Positions 35,583-44,158 of a stretch of 64,000 nt of DNA are shown here, piece by piece. The DNA comes from Deltaproteobacteria bacterium (GTDB lineage Bacteria > Myxococcota_A > UBA9160 > UBA4427). The stretch is taken from the NCBI GenBank assembly GCA_002719955.1, contig PBFW01000072.1, positions 102,178-166,177 of the forward strand, given 5' to 3'. A program made the position numbers and the translations under genes. How positions within the stretch are numbered: position 1 is the first letter of the stretch; each line of letters starts with the position of its first letter. The notes beneath the pieces are model-generated. The model did no database searches and was not told the DNA's origin. It was given only the letters and a program-made list of their open reading frames with translations.

Positions 35583-36221
35583 TCAGGAAAACCCGTTCCA
35601 ACCGATCACCTCGGCGCTCGGCTTGCGATAGGCGGGCTTGAAATCGGTCCCGACCGTGTATGCGATAGGGAATAGACCCACCTGGGTGTAGTGGGCGGGA
35701 ATCTCGAGCAGTTTGGCCATCTCCTGCTCTCGCCACAGGTGCCCCGTCGTCCAGGCGCTACCGAGCCCCCGCGCGCGCAGCGCGAGCATGAAGCTCCAGA
35801 CGGACTGAGTGATCGAGCCCCAGCTACTCGCCTGGAAGAAGACGTTCGCCTCCTCCAGACGTCCCGCAAAGACCGGCAGGAGCACCGCGGGCAATCGATG
35901 GAAATGCTTGCGCAGATGCTCCACGGAGTCGCCGATCAGGTCTGCTCCGGGCACGACAGCACCCGGATAGCCCCCGGTGTCCGCCATCGTCTCGATATAG
36001 TCGTCTAGGCCGCCGTTGTAGATTTCAGCGACCTTCGCAATCAAACTGGAATCATCGATCACGATCCAGCGCCAATTATTCATGTTGCCGCCATTTGGGG
36101 CCTGGAAGGCGACCTCGAGACATTCCCGGATCAGTTCGCGGGAGACCGGGCGGTCGAAATCGAGACGTTTTCGAACCGCACGGGTCGTCGTCAACAGCGT
36201 ATCGGGATCCAGATCGAGCAC
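35583..36221 (-). CDS. Nitroreductase family protein
   Basis: 212 residues from a GTG at 36221 with GGAGGAGG upstream; a GTG at 36245 lies before that site and is less likely. TTRAVRKRLDFDRPV and APNGGNMNNWRWIVIDD are the FMN-binding N-terminal motifs; GLGSAWTTGHLW and the C-terminal LFPIAYTVGTDFKPAYRKP complete the fold. Such enzymes reduce nitro groups, quinones or enones with NAD(P)H. Stand-alone gene upstream of the efflux regulator's promoter region. Substrate unknown. Confidence 0.86.
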   Translation of the reverse strand: MLDLDPDTLLTTTRAVRKRLDFDRPVSRELIRECLEVAFQAPNGGNMNNWRWIVIDDSSLIAKVAEIYNGGLDDYIETMADTGGYPGAVVPGADLIGDSVEHLRKHFHRLPAVLLPVFAGRLEEANVFFQASSWGSITQSVWSFMLALRARGLGSAWTTGHLWREQEMAKLLEIPAHYTQVGLFPIAYTVGTDFKPAYRKPSAEVIGWNGFS

Positions 36222-36404
36222 GGGCTTCCTCCTCCCGGGACCCACCCCTTGTGGACGGGCCGCGCGCGACGCTGGGTCGCCTGGGGCGATCGTTCATGGT
36301 GGCCAATTCTGGTCCGATCTGCACCATCATGGAGAGGGCTCCCAGAAGCCACCCGAGCAGAGCGAATCCGCGCTCTGCCCTCGATCCGATTGGAGCCCTC
36401 ACAC

Positions 36405-37283
36405 ATGTCCGAGCCCACACCTCGCCCGACGCTCGTCACCGGCTGCTCCTCGGGGATCGGTCGAGCCATCGCCCTGCGCCTGGCCCGTGAAGCTTGGCCC
36501 GTCTACGCGAGTGCCCGGCGCATCGAAGCGATCGCCGACCTTGCCGAACAAGGCTGCCAGCTGCTCTCCCTCGACGTGACAGATGCGGATTCGCGACGCG
36601 CGGCCATCGAAGCAATCGAAACGAACCATGGCGCCCTCGGCGGGCTCGTCAACAACGCGGGATTCGGCCAACAGGGACCACTCGAAGAAATGCCACTCTC
36701 CGTCATCCGCGCCCAATTCGAAACCAATGTCTTTGCGGCCCTCGCGCTCTGCCAGCGGGCCCTGCCTGGCATGCGCCGCCAGCGGAACGGACGCATCGTC
36801 AATCTGTCGAGTATGGGAGGACGCCTCAGCTTTCCCGGCGGTGCGGCCTATCATGGCTCGAAATATGCGCTCGAGGCGATGACGGATGTCCTGCGATTCG
36901 AGGTCTCGGGCTTCGGGATCGGCGTGGTCATCATCGAGCCCGGACCGACGACGACGGATTTCGGAATCGCTTCGGTCCGGTCGCTCGACGCGCTCCCGCG
37001 GCCCGCGGACAGTCCCTACGACTCTTTTCGAGCCGGCATTCGCCGAGCCCTCGAGTCCACCTTCGAATCGCCCAGCCCCGGAGCATCGACCCCCGAAGAT
37101 GTCGCCGAAGCGGTCTGGACTGCACTATCGGCCCACGATCCGGAACCGCGGGTCATCGTCGGCGAGACGGCCCGGCGTTTGATCGCGCTCAAGGACGGGG
37201 GAACGGCTCGCGACTGGGACGCCGTCGTCGCGGGGATGTACCCGCGACCGGGCGATGCACGTCGGGACGAGGAGGACCGATAG
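36405..37283 (+). CDS. SDR family oxidoreductase, 17-beta-HSD/retinol dehydrogenase-like
   Basis: 292 residues from the ATG at 36405; the frame is open upstream but the domain begins here. TGCSSGIG, ASARRIEAI (basic end of strand two, NADP-type), NNAGFGQQG, Ser in NLSSMGG, AYHGSK, and VVIIEPGPTTTDFG. The C-terminus is long, with PEDVAEAVWTAL and a final DAVVAGMYPRPGD rather than VDGG, like steroid/retinol dehydrogenases of the SDR28/17-beta-HSD1 type. It is convergent with the DUF7064-like gene. Confidence 0.87.
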   Translation: MSEPTPRPTLVTGCSSGIGRAIALRLAREAWPVYASARRIEAIADLAEQGCQLLSLDVTDADSRRAAIEAIETNHGALGGLVNNAGFGQQGPLEEMPLSVIRAQFETNVFAALALCQRALPGMRRQRNGRIVNLSSMGGRLSFPGGAAYHGSKYALEAMTDVLRFEVSGFGIGVVIIEPGPTTTDFGIASVRSLDALPRPADSPYDSFRAGIRRALESTFESPSPGASTPEDVAEAVWTALSAHDPEPRVIVGETARRLIALKDGGTARDWDAVVAGMYPRPGDARRDEEDR

Positions 37284-37361
37284 AATCCCTCGGGCCGAAG
37301 CGTTGCCAAGAGCCCGGTACGAAGCGCGGAGCGCTCGTCACCTAGCGGATCGCGCCAAGAA

Positions 37362-38285
37362 TCAGAGCGGTGGCCGCCCCGCTTCGAGCCACGCGCGTTC
37401 GGACCAGACATCGTGATTTTCGCCCCAACAGGCACCACGCTCGTGCTCCCAGCGAACCAGATTCAGGACGGCGTAGACCCCGTGACCGGCGTTCGAAGCC
37501 ATCACGTTGACACATTCACCTCGTACCTCCAGACGACGATCCGCGGCGTCGATCGCCTCGAGCCGGATCGCAACCGGCAGCCCGTCGATCAACTCCGTTT
37601 CGCGCACACCGTCGACGATTCGAGCGGCCACCCCTTCGCGCAACAGATATCCGCTCGTGATGCGTTCGACCCCATCGGGGGTGGGGTTGATATAGGTGAA
37701 GAACGCGAATCCCTGCGCCGTTCCGTGAGCGTTGCCCAGGCGCAGTTCGGAGGGCATCTCTCTCGGCCCCCAGGAGCGATCGCGAATCGAATAACAGTCG
37801 ATCGGCAGCGTCTGATCGCGAACTCGAACTTCTCCGCGAACGCGACCGGGCTGTTCGAAATGCCCGGCAAACATGCCCGGGGATTCTTCGGGCGGCACGG
37901 GGTTGGGCGGCATCATCGCCTCGAATTGGAGATCGAGATGCAAGCGCGGGCCTTCGTGTCGTATCCGATAGCGCTCGAGCGGCGCGAGGCATTCGATCTG
38001 CAGGCCCCGGGAGAGTCGCAGGTCCATCAGATCGGGTGCCGAAACGAAATCTTCGGTCCAGCGATCGCCGAAGAGCCCCTCGGACGCACCGCGCCAACCC
38101 GCGACAGCCCCCCCCTGCTGTCCCGCGTTCGGACTGAACCAGACGCGGACCGACCCGGACAGAGCCTCCTCCGGTGACCAGAAGGGAAACCACATCGTCT
38201 CGATCCAGCTGACTGCTTCCGTCGTCGGCGCGTGGAATCGGTCATCCTCGGCCGTGACGATCAATTTGGGGTCGCGTCCGATCAA
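37362..38285 (-). CDS. DUF7064/CrtC-like beta-barrel protein of unknown function
   Basis: 307 residues from a TTG start that overlaps the stop of the kinase-like gene (TTGA at 38282-38285). The N-terminus reads ITAEDDRFH after one substitution pattern (IVTAEDDRFHAP), followed by WIETMWFPFWSPEE, QQGGAVAGW, a YSIRDRSWGPRE motif and FFTYINPTPDG. This resembles proteins in the hydroxyneurosporene synthase-like (CrtC/AttH) lipocalin-type fold, recently split into DUF7064/7065. These occur beside aminoglycoside-phosphotransferase-like genes, as here. The reaction is unknown. Confidence 0.65.
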   Translation of the reverse strand: MIGRDPKLIVTAEDDRFHAPTTEAVSWIETMWFPFWSPEEALSGSVRVWFSPNAGQQGGAVAGWRGASEGLFGDRWTEDFVSAPDLMDLRLSRGLQIECLAPLERYRIRHEGPRLHLDLQFEAMMPPNPVPPEESPGMFAGHFEQPGRVRGEVRVRDQTLPIDCYSIRDRSWGPREMPSELRLGNAHGTAQGFAFFTYINPTPDGVERITSGYLLREGVAARIVDGVRETELIDGLPVAIRLEAIDAADRRLEVRGECVNVMASNAGHGVYAVLNLVRWEHERGACWGENHDVWSERAWLEAGRPPL

Positions 38286-39673
38286 GCTGCCTCCAGCGGT
38301 TGGGGGAGCCGGTCGAGGAATGCGCCCATCAACGGGCGCCGTCGCTCGGCAAGACGATGGAAGCGACGGGCGAAATATCTCGCAAGGGCCGCGCGGTCAA
38401 CGTCGCGAGCGCCCGACCCCGTAAGCAGGACCCGAAGCGCGCGCTCCGACTCCGGCTTTCCCCGATCGCTTCGTCCCAGGAGTTCGGACAGATCGTCGTT
38501 CTCACGACGATCGAGGCCCCCCCCCACCCGCTCTTCGTGTTCGAGCATTTCCAATCCCCGTCCGACCCCCGCGCAGACCCTTCCGGCCGTCGGATCATCG
38601 ATCGCCGGTGCGACCGTCTGCGCGAGATCACGCGCCATGGTGGCCAGGAAGGGTCCGCGCATCTTGTCGACCGGCGCTTCCCCGTCGAGCGGCGGGAGCG
38701 AGGCCGAAGCCGAGGGCCGATCGATTCCCAGGTTGTCACACAGGACGAGGGATGCGGCTCGCGCGAGCAGCGTCTGGTACATCGTCATCTCGACGACATC
38801 GAAGCCCGGTGCCGGGCGAGCGAGCCCAAGACCGATCATCAGGCTGTTCCGAACGAGCACCAGGGCGCGGTAGTAGTGCACGCGCGAAAGGTCGACCTCG
38901 CGCCCCGTACTGGCTCGGTATTCTTCGAAGCGAGTCGGGAGATCACCGACCGCGGTCGCCATATCGCGTATGGCGATGGCCGCGAGATCCTCCATCGGAT
39001 CACCGTAATGAGCGACTTCCCAATCGACGATCCCTGTGACGCGCCCACCCTGGTAGAGGAAATTTCCGGGCCCCATATCACTGTGTACGAGCGAATAACG
39101 TGAGACGTCACTGGGGACGTGATCTTGCAGCCAATCCAGTGCAAAGGAAAAGAAGGGATCCGCGGCCCCTCCGAGCGCTCTGAGCGCGGCGCGAACCTGC
39201 TCGATGGACCCAAGAGCGCAATCCTCGGGCCGGCCCGGCAGCTCGAGGTGGGGAATATTCAGGCTGCCCACCTCAAGGGCGTGAAGCTGACCCGTCAACT
39301 CCATCAGATGTTTCGCGGTCGGCTCGCGCTCGGACTCCTGATCGACGGCAGGAAAATCCGAACGCCCCGGAATCCGCTCGAGCAGCAGGAGCGATCGTGA
39401 TGGATCGAACGCCACGACCTCGGGCACGGGCACAGCGGAACCCGCCAACGCTCGCAGGACCGCCGCATCTCGAGCGCTCCCCTGACCGTCGCCTTTATCG
39501 CGTAGCAGGAAGAGCGGTTGCGTTTCCAGTCCTTCGCCCGCATCGAGGCACCAGGCCTCGCGGCTCGCCCCTGCGAAATGCCGCGCCGCCCTCACAAGGG
39601 GCGCGCCCGTCATCGCTTCCACCCAGTTCCGCAAGGGGGACGCCAGATCGATCTCTCCCGACCCGCCCTTCAA
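38282..39673 (-). CDS. Phosphotransferase family protein (APH/choline kinase-like)
   Basis: 463 residues from a TTG start overlapping the stop of the upstream small gene. The kinase-like fold shows FLLRDKGDG (nucleotide-binding region), LLLLERIPG, the Brenner-type catalytic motif HSDMGPGNFL at about 197-206, and the metal-binding VDWEVAHYGDP with Asp at about 217. A long C-terminal helical region of about 200 residues follows, more than in simple APH enzymes. Related genes sit in lipid and steroid catabolic clusters (ACAD10/FadE36-like relatives phosphorylate hydroxyacids). Substrate is unknown. Confidence 0.82.
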   Translation of the reverse strand: MKGGSGEIDLASPLRNWVEAMTGAPLVRAARHFAGASREAWCLDAGEGLETQPLFLLRDKGDGQGSARDAAVLRALAGSAVPVPEVVAFDPSRSLLLLERIPGRSDFPAVDQESEREPTAKHLMELTGQLHALEVGSLNIPHLELPGRPEDCALGSIEQVRAALRALGGAADPFFSFALDWLQDHVPSDVSRYSLVHSDMGPGNFLYQGGRVTGIVDWEVAHYGDPMEDLAAIAIRDMATAVGDLPTRFEEYRASTGREVDLSRVHYYRALVLVRNSLMIGLGLARPAPGFDVVEMTMYQTLLARAASLVLCDNLGIDRPSASASLPPLDGEAPVDKMRGPFLATMARDLAQTVAPAIDDPTAGRVCAGVGRGLEMLEHEERVGGGLDRRENDDLSELLGRSDRGKPESERALRVLLTGSGARDVDRAALARYFARRFHRLAERRRPLMGAFLDRLPQPLEAA

Positions 39674-39954
39674 GGCTTCGGCCGATCCGAAGGTAAGACA
39701 TGAACGACGCCCACTTCGTCCATATCGGCCTGCCGATAGAATACCGCCGGACTCTCCAGGCTTTCTATGTCGTCGGACCCATGGTTCTCGGCGACCCCGA
39801 TGCAGGGCGGATCACCGGCGATCGACATGCGTCGGTTCGTCGCAGTCGCGGGGTGGTCGACGAGATCGAAGTCCCGAGTCCATTCAGTCCGAGGGCGAAA
39901 GAAATCGGCCTGTGAGAGCCCATCGCGTTTCTTGACGAAAGTAGAAGACGTCAT
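39670..39954 (-). CDS. Small EthD-like protein
   Basis: 94 residues from the ATG at 39954, which has GGGAGGTGAG about seven bases upstream. The N-terminus STFVKKRDGLSQADFFR resembles the EthD/dimeric ferredoxin-like alpha-beta-barrel opening (KRKPGLSREEF). The C-terminal stretch with GVAEN, SLESPAVFYRQADMDEV fits the family's second half only loosely. The TGA overlaps the TTG of the phosphotransferase gene (TTGA at 39670-39673), which supports it as a real gene in a three-gene operon. Function unknown. Confidence 0.52.
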   Translation of the reverse strand: MTSSTFVKKRDGLSQADFFRPRTEWTRDFDLVDHPATATNRRMSIAGDPPCIGVAENHGSDDIESLESPAVFYRQADMDEVGVVHVLPSDRPKP

Positions 39955-40125
39955 CACACTCACCTCCCACGAGCGATCAGAATCTCTCGCCCGCGCCTCC
40001 TCCCGACAGGATTGGACTCGAGGACTCTACCCGCGCCCACGCGGATTCGTCCACCACTGCACCGCAGATTTCCAACGATCTCTCGGATTCAATTGGGGAT
40101 CGCCCAGCCGACCCCTGGAGAAGCA

Positions 40126-40566
40126 ATGACCGACCGACGCTATACGCTCGAAGAGATGCAGGATCGTTTCGCCATCATCGATCTATACGATCGACAGCTC
40201 GCCGCGGCGGAGGCCTTCGACCTAGAGCGCTACGACACGACCTTCGCGATTGATGCACGGGTCGACCTCTCGGATTTCGGCCGAACCGAATCCAGCTATC
40301 GCGAGTATCGGGCATGGTTGGCGAGCCTCGAGGGAACCATGGTCGCCGCGCAACGCATCATCGGCGGATTGCGCCTCGACCTCGACGGAGACCACGCCAA
40401 GGCCCGCGTCCCGGTCGCATGCCACGTGGAGATGCGGGTCGACGGCGAGCGGGTGCTCACTCATACAGGAATTTTCTACAACGACGCCCTCGAGCGACGA
40501 GAAGTGGGATGGCGAATCGTCGAACGCGTGGAGGAACGAGCCTGGTCGTCGCCATCAGGGAGCTGA
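40126..40566 (+). CDS. SnoaL/NTF2-like protein
   Basis: 146 residues from the ATG at 40126 with GGAGAA upstream. RFAIIDLYDRQLAAAEAFDLERYDTTFAIDARVDLSDFG is the first part of the cone-shaped NTF2-like fold found in SnoaL_4-type and scytalone-dehydratase-like proteins; VACHVEMRVDGERVLTHTGIFYNDALERREVGWRIVERV is the closing sheet. Possible hydroxyl-dehydratase or isomerase; catalytic residues are not assigned. Divergent from the EthD-like gene. Confidence 0.78.
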   Translation: MTDRRYTLEEMQDRFAIIDLYDRQLAAAEAFDLERYDTTFAIDARVDLSDFGRTESSYREYRAWLASLEGTMVAAQRIIGGLRLDLDGDHAKARVPVACHVEMRVDGERVLTHTGIFYNDALERREVGWRIVERVEERAWSSPSGS

Positions 40567-40599
40567 CCGGGGCGGAGACTGAAGGCCGGGGGGCCCGCG

Positions 40600-40932
40600 T
40601 CAGAGAGGCAGTCCAACCTGCCATCGATCACCCTGTGCGCGCACCCGGAAGCAGGTCCCCGACGAACGGATCGGCATCCCCTTGGGCGATCCATCACGCA
40701 GATCCATCAGCCCGCCGTGCAGCGGGCATTCGAGGATCGTCCCCCTGATCACCCCACCCTTCATCGACGTACGGACATGGGGGCACTCGTCCCGCACAAT
40801 GTAGGGCGTCCCGCTCGCGTTGCAGAGCAGCAACTCGAGATCCCCGAGCGAAAAAGTTTCCGTCCTTCCCGAAGGCGGGAGCGCGATCGGGATCTCGACC
40901 CAGCGCAGGGCCTCCGTTCTTTTCTCCGCCAC
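40600..40932 (-). CDS. Rieske-type ferredoxin
   Basis: 110 residues from a GTG start. The cluster ligands are CPHVRTSM and, 16 residues after the first His, CPLHGG. The size and C-terminal VRAQGDRWQVGLPL strand fit the small ferredoxin component of ring-hydroxylating oxygenases rather than an oxygenase subunit. It starts six bases after the end of the adjacent oxygenase alpha-subunit gene, so it should supply that enzyme's electrons. No reductase gene is adjacent. Confidence 0.87.
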   Translation of the reverse strand: MAEKRTEALRWVEIPIALPPSGRTETFSLGDLELLLCNASGTPYIVRDECPHVRTSMKGGVIRGTILECPLHGGLMDLRDGSPKGMPIRSSGTCFRVRAQGDRWQVGLPL

Positions 40933-40938
40933 CCGCGC

Positions 40939-42231
40939 CTATCGCCCCGCTTCGAGATATTCCTCGAGGACCTTGTGATGATGGAGGATCCGAACCTCCT
41001 GAGAACCGAGATGCAGATCCTGGAAAGCGCCCGAGTGCATCCCCGCCTGAATTCGCGGCAGGTTGTAGAGATCCTCGTCGAGGAGTTCGCCTCCATCACA
41101 TTTGCCATCCAGCGTGTCCCCGTTCGCGGTCGAGTAGAACTCCTTCTCCGGTCGCGGCACGTCGATCCCCGATGCGTTCATGATGCTGATGAAATCGAAG
41201 TACATCTTGTTCGGATCGGTCGGGTGCGGACGATGCATAAAGACCCATGTGAAGAGCGCATGGGCATTGAAGGTCATATTCGGAAAGATCGTGTAGTGAA
41301 AATCATCACAGAGCTGTGACTCGTTCAAATCGTCGACATTGGCCCCCATCGTCGGTGCGATCTTCCGCTGCTGTCGGGCGAAGGCCTCACGCGCTTCTTG
41401 GGGGGTGCCCTCGAAATTCTCGATCCCGATCCGCTCGAGAAACATCTTCTTGATCTCGGGCGTCACCGAATTCGCACCGGGATGGCGCTGGCTCGCCTGG
41501 ACTTCGGGAAAGATCATGCGCGTGTGCTTGTCGTAGCAATCGTAGAGAGTCCGCACATCGTCGCTGAACGCGAGCGTCCAGGTATGCGTCGCGGCGAGGT
41601 GATAGGCCTCGTTGAACGCGTCGACGCAGGCCTTCCAGTTGCACTCGATCTCGATCGTGCAGTCGTAGGCGATCTTCCAGCCTTCGAAGTGATAGGGATC
41701 CAGATGTTCTGGAATCTCACCGAGATAGTCGCGAAGAGCCGAAGCATCAGAATCGAGATTCACAAACACGAAGCCCGCCCACACTTCACAGCGGACGGGG
41801 GGAAGGGAGAGCTTTTCTGAACTGATGCCCTGGGGAAAGCACTCGGGGTCCTGGGCGGCAAGCAGCTGCCCGTCGAGCCCGAACTCCCAACCATGGTAGA
41901 GGCAGGAAAATTTCTCGGCGTGGCCGCGCCCGGGTTCCCGCAGCCGATTGCCGCGATGCATGCAGACGTTATAGCGGGCGCGGATGGAGCCATCGGGCTG
42001 CTTGACCACGAGGATCGACTCGGGACCCAACTCATAGGTGAAATAGTCACCCGGCCGTTCGAGATCCGAGGCGCGACCCGCACAGGTCCAGGTCTTCGTC
42101 CACATATGGTCCCATTCGCGCTGCGCGTACTCGGCGCTCGTATACCGGGTCTTCGGAATCGGGACGTAGTCGAGACCGGGGTCGGGCGCGCGTTCCATCG
42201 GGGTCGCGAGGGTCTGGGGCGAAGCAGTCAT
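40939..42231 (-). CDS. Rieske ring-hydroxylating oxygenase alpha subunit
   Basis: 430 residues. Rieske ligands CMHRGN and, 17 residues after the His, CLYHGWEF; mononuclear-iron motif in DAFNEAYHLAATH (E-x2-H-x4-H) with the bridging Asp upstream. The C-terminal catalytic domain is long and includes NMTFNAHALFTWVFMHRP. No beta-subunit gene is present, so it is probably an alpha-only oxygenase such as a phthalate/vanillate or stachydrine type enzyme. A Rieske ferredoxin gene follows in the same operon. Substrate unknown. Confidence 0.9.
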   Translation of the reverse strand: MTASPQTLATPMERAPDPGLDYVPIPKTRYTSAEYAQREWDHMWTKTWTCAGRASDLERPGDYFTYELGPESILVVKQPDGSIRARYNVCMHRGNRLREPGRGHAEKFSCLYHGWEFGLDGQLLAAQDPECFPQGISSEKLSLPPVRCEVWAGFVFVNLDSDASALRDYLGEIPEHLDPYHFEGWKIAYDCTIEIECNWKACVDAFNEAYHLAATHTWTLAFSDDVRTLYDCYDKHTRMIFPEVQASQRHPGANSVTPEIKKMFLERIGIENFEGTPQEAREAFARQQRKIAPTMGANVDDLNESQLCDDFHYTIFPNMTFNAHALFTWVFMHRPHPTDPNKMYFDFISIMNASGIDVPRPEKEFYSTANGDTLDGKCDGGELLDEDLYNLPRIQAGMHSGAFQDLHLGSQEVRILHHHKVLEEYLEAGR

Positions 42232-42408
42232 TTTCTCGGATCTCCGAATGCGCCCGACGATCTACGGGCGATCTCTGGTCGTGAAAGGGTTGGCCACTCT
42301 GAATCCACCGCCCGGGATCGCGCCGTCCAGAGCACTTCACGACGTCCGCCGCGGGACGCGCCACAACCCGGGTCAAGCGTCGATTCTAGAGAGAAGTCCT
42401 CCCGCGAG

Positions 42409-43435
42409 TCAATCGCCAGCGGGCTCGCAGGCCCCGGCCTGATCGAGGGCGACCAGCGCTTGGCGTCGATCGCAATCGTCCGCGTAGGTCATGCCATCGC
42501 AGCCGCAGACCGAATTAAAAAGGGTAATGCAAGCGCCCGGGATTTGCTGGCAGGTCCCGGGACGATCCGCCACGTAACAGGTTCCGGCGGGCGCTTCGCA
42601 GAAATCCCCGGGTAGGCAGGCGGGGTTCGGCGGAAACGTGAATCCACCGCAAGCGGGCGGACCACTGCCTTCGACCTTCGTGTAGGCCTCACTGGCCCGC
42701 AGCTACCTCCCGAAGCCCGCCGCCCCGATGATCTTGTGGTGATGCCCGAAGCCGATCAGTCCCGATCCGGAGTAGAGCGCGTCGAGTCCGAGGCTGAGTT
42801 CTTCAGAAGTCGCACCCGAGGACGAGCCCAGGTCGAGTTCGTGAAGCCAGTGGACCCGGTGCCCGTTCAGCTCGAAGCCGACCAAGCTGGGACAGGGGTG
42901 GGCGATACACCGGATGCCGCTGTCGACGACGCCGAAAAAAACGTCCCTCGCTCGACTGCGTGCCGGTCACGGCACGCCAGGCGTCGGTCACGAAGAGCGA
43001 CGGCACCTCTGCTCCAGCTCCGAACTCGACGAACGCGAACTCGCCGCGCGCCAGTGCCTGCTTGGCGAAGGAGGTCGGCCCGCAACTGGACTTCCTCCGA
43101 TCGAGAAAGCCCCATCGTCGAAAAATCCACCCGCGCCGCGTGGCACTCTATCTGCACCCGTCCCATCAGCACATCGCGCTCTTCTACGATTCACGCGCTC
43201 GACAAAAAACCCACCGCGGATCTGAGAAGGACAGAGATGCGGATCCGGACGGGTCACCCGGAAATAGGTGGTATACGGAAAAACCTGTTCCGCGGGCATC
43301 TCGAAGGAGGCCCAGCCCGCGACCGGCCGGATCCCATCCGCTGCAGAAGTGACCAGAAGGGTCGAAAAGAGCACGCCCCCCCCAGGTGCGGAACGAGACG
43401 AAGACGCCGGACGGCGTCCATCGTGCAGAACGCAT
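42409..43435 (-). pseudogene. Decayed exported protein with DUF6748-like region and C-terminal Kazal domain
   Basis: Reading the minus strand requires switching frame several times. The segments in order are TTYFRVTRPDPHLC with GGFFVERVNRRRARCADG; VQIECHAARVDFSTMGLS; QALARGEFAFVEFG with VTDAWRAVTGTQ; FFGVVDSGIRCIAHPCPSL with ELDLGSSSGATSEEL, ending FGR; then a TAG (42703-42705); then SEAYTKV and a Kazal domain (CITLFNSVCGCDGMTYADDC). One shift falls in an A7 run (42935-42941), another at a G8 run near 43380. The order matches myxobacterial-type exported DUF6748 proteins, from memory. Kazal domains inhibit serine proteases. Start is approximate. Confidence 0.7.
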
Positions 43436-44158
43436 CGAAGCGTGGCGAATTCGGGGACTGCATCGGGGAGTCTCCTGCGCGTCGGAAAGAGCCGAGGGTA
43501 GGGAATGCTCCGGAGCGCAGACCTCAATCAGATCCTGGAATGGCCCCACGAGAATAACCCGACCTGGCTTTCCGATGGGAATCTCATCGGCGCAGGACGC
43601 CTCGAAGGGGTTGTCAGCAACCCGAGGGGTTCCGACTGGGGGTGCGGCGATCGCCCCATGATGCGCACCTTCAACGGGCCGGAGCTGCACACTCGACGGG
43701 CAGGCTGCCTTCTGAACGGGCAAGAAAGTGCGCACCCGTGGTCGACCAGCGGAGTACTCGGCTGCCCAGACGGCTCTCAGTCGCGTTTCGGTACCGAATT
43801 TGTCCCTCCGAACGATTGAGATCGGGGCCGGCCTTTGGCACAGTCGTTGCTTCATTTCCGGCGGATTGTGGAGCTCTGCCCATCGCTCGCGATCGCCCCC
43901 TGCACGCGTCGCCGACGCCGCCCAGCGGACGAGGGAGCCATGGCTAGAACCCGGCTGCGATCGTGCTCGCGTCCGCCTCGCGGCGACGGGCTCGGCCCCT
44001 GGGAGCGTCTCCACGAACGACAGAACGGATTGGAATCACGCTCCCTGAACCTGAATCGACTCTTCGAGCCATTGGATTGCAAGAGCTCGAGAGACTGACT
44101 CGCCGAGTACGCACATGTCAGCCCCCGATTCAACGAACGAACGAATGGAGGTCCCCCG
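43436..44158. other. Long intergenic region and glnII leader
   Basis: No domain-bearing gene is seen on either strand over 720 bases. The plus strand has a short ORF from an ATG at 43939 (52 codons) behind GAGGGA, but its arginine-rich product resembles nothing known. The main element is the sigma-54-type promoter at 43836-43851; downstream of it lies a leader of about 300 bases before the glutamine synthetase start, in which I see no classical riboswitch or attenuator. Confidence 0.55.
43836..43851 (+). promoter_or_regulatory. Sigma-54 (RpoN) promoter of glnII
   Basis: TGGCAC-AGTCG-TTGCT matches the -24/-12 consensus TGGCAC-N5-TTGCW exactly, with the invariant GG and GC at the right distance. 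It points to the glutamine synthetase gene, with a predicted start near 43862. glnII of rhizobia is RpoN/NtrC dependent, which supports the call. A clear NtrC binding pair upstream was not found. Confidence 0.72.

Noticed and set aside
39700..39915. 71-residue plus-strand frame
   Set aside because: Antisense to the EthD-like gene, which has a better ribosome site and a coupled stop.
43720..43745. NtrC-like site (GTGCGCACCCGTGGTC) upstream of the sigma-54 promoter
   Set aside because: The half-sites are two bases too close compared with the GCAC-N7-GTGC consensus.
43939..44097. 52-codon leader ORF upstream of glnII
   Set aside because: Weak ribosome spacing and an Arg-rich product with no match to known leader peptides; no attenuator seen.
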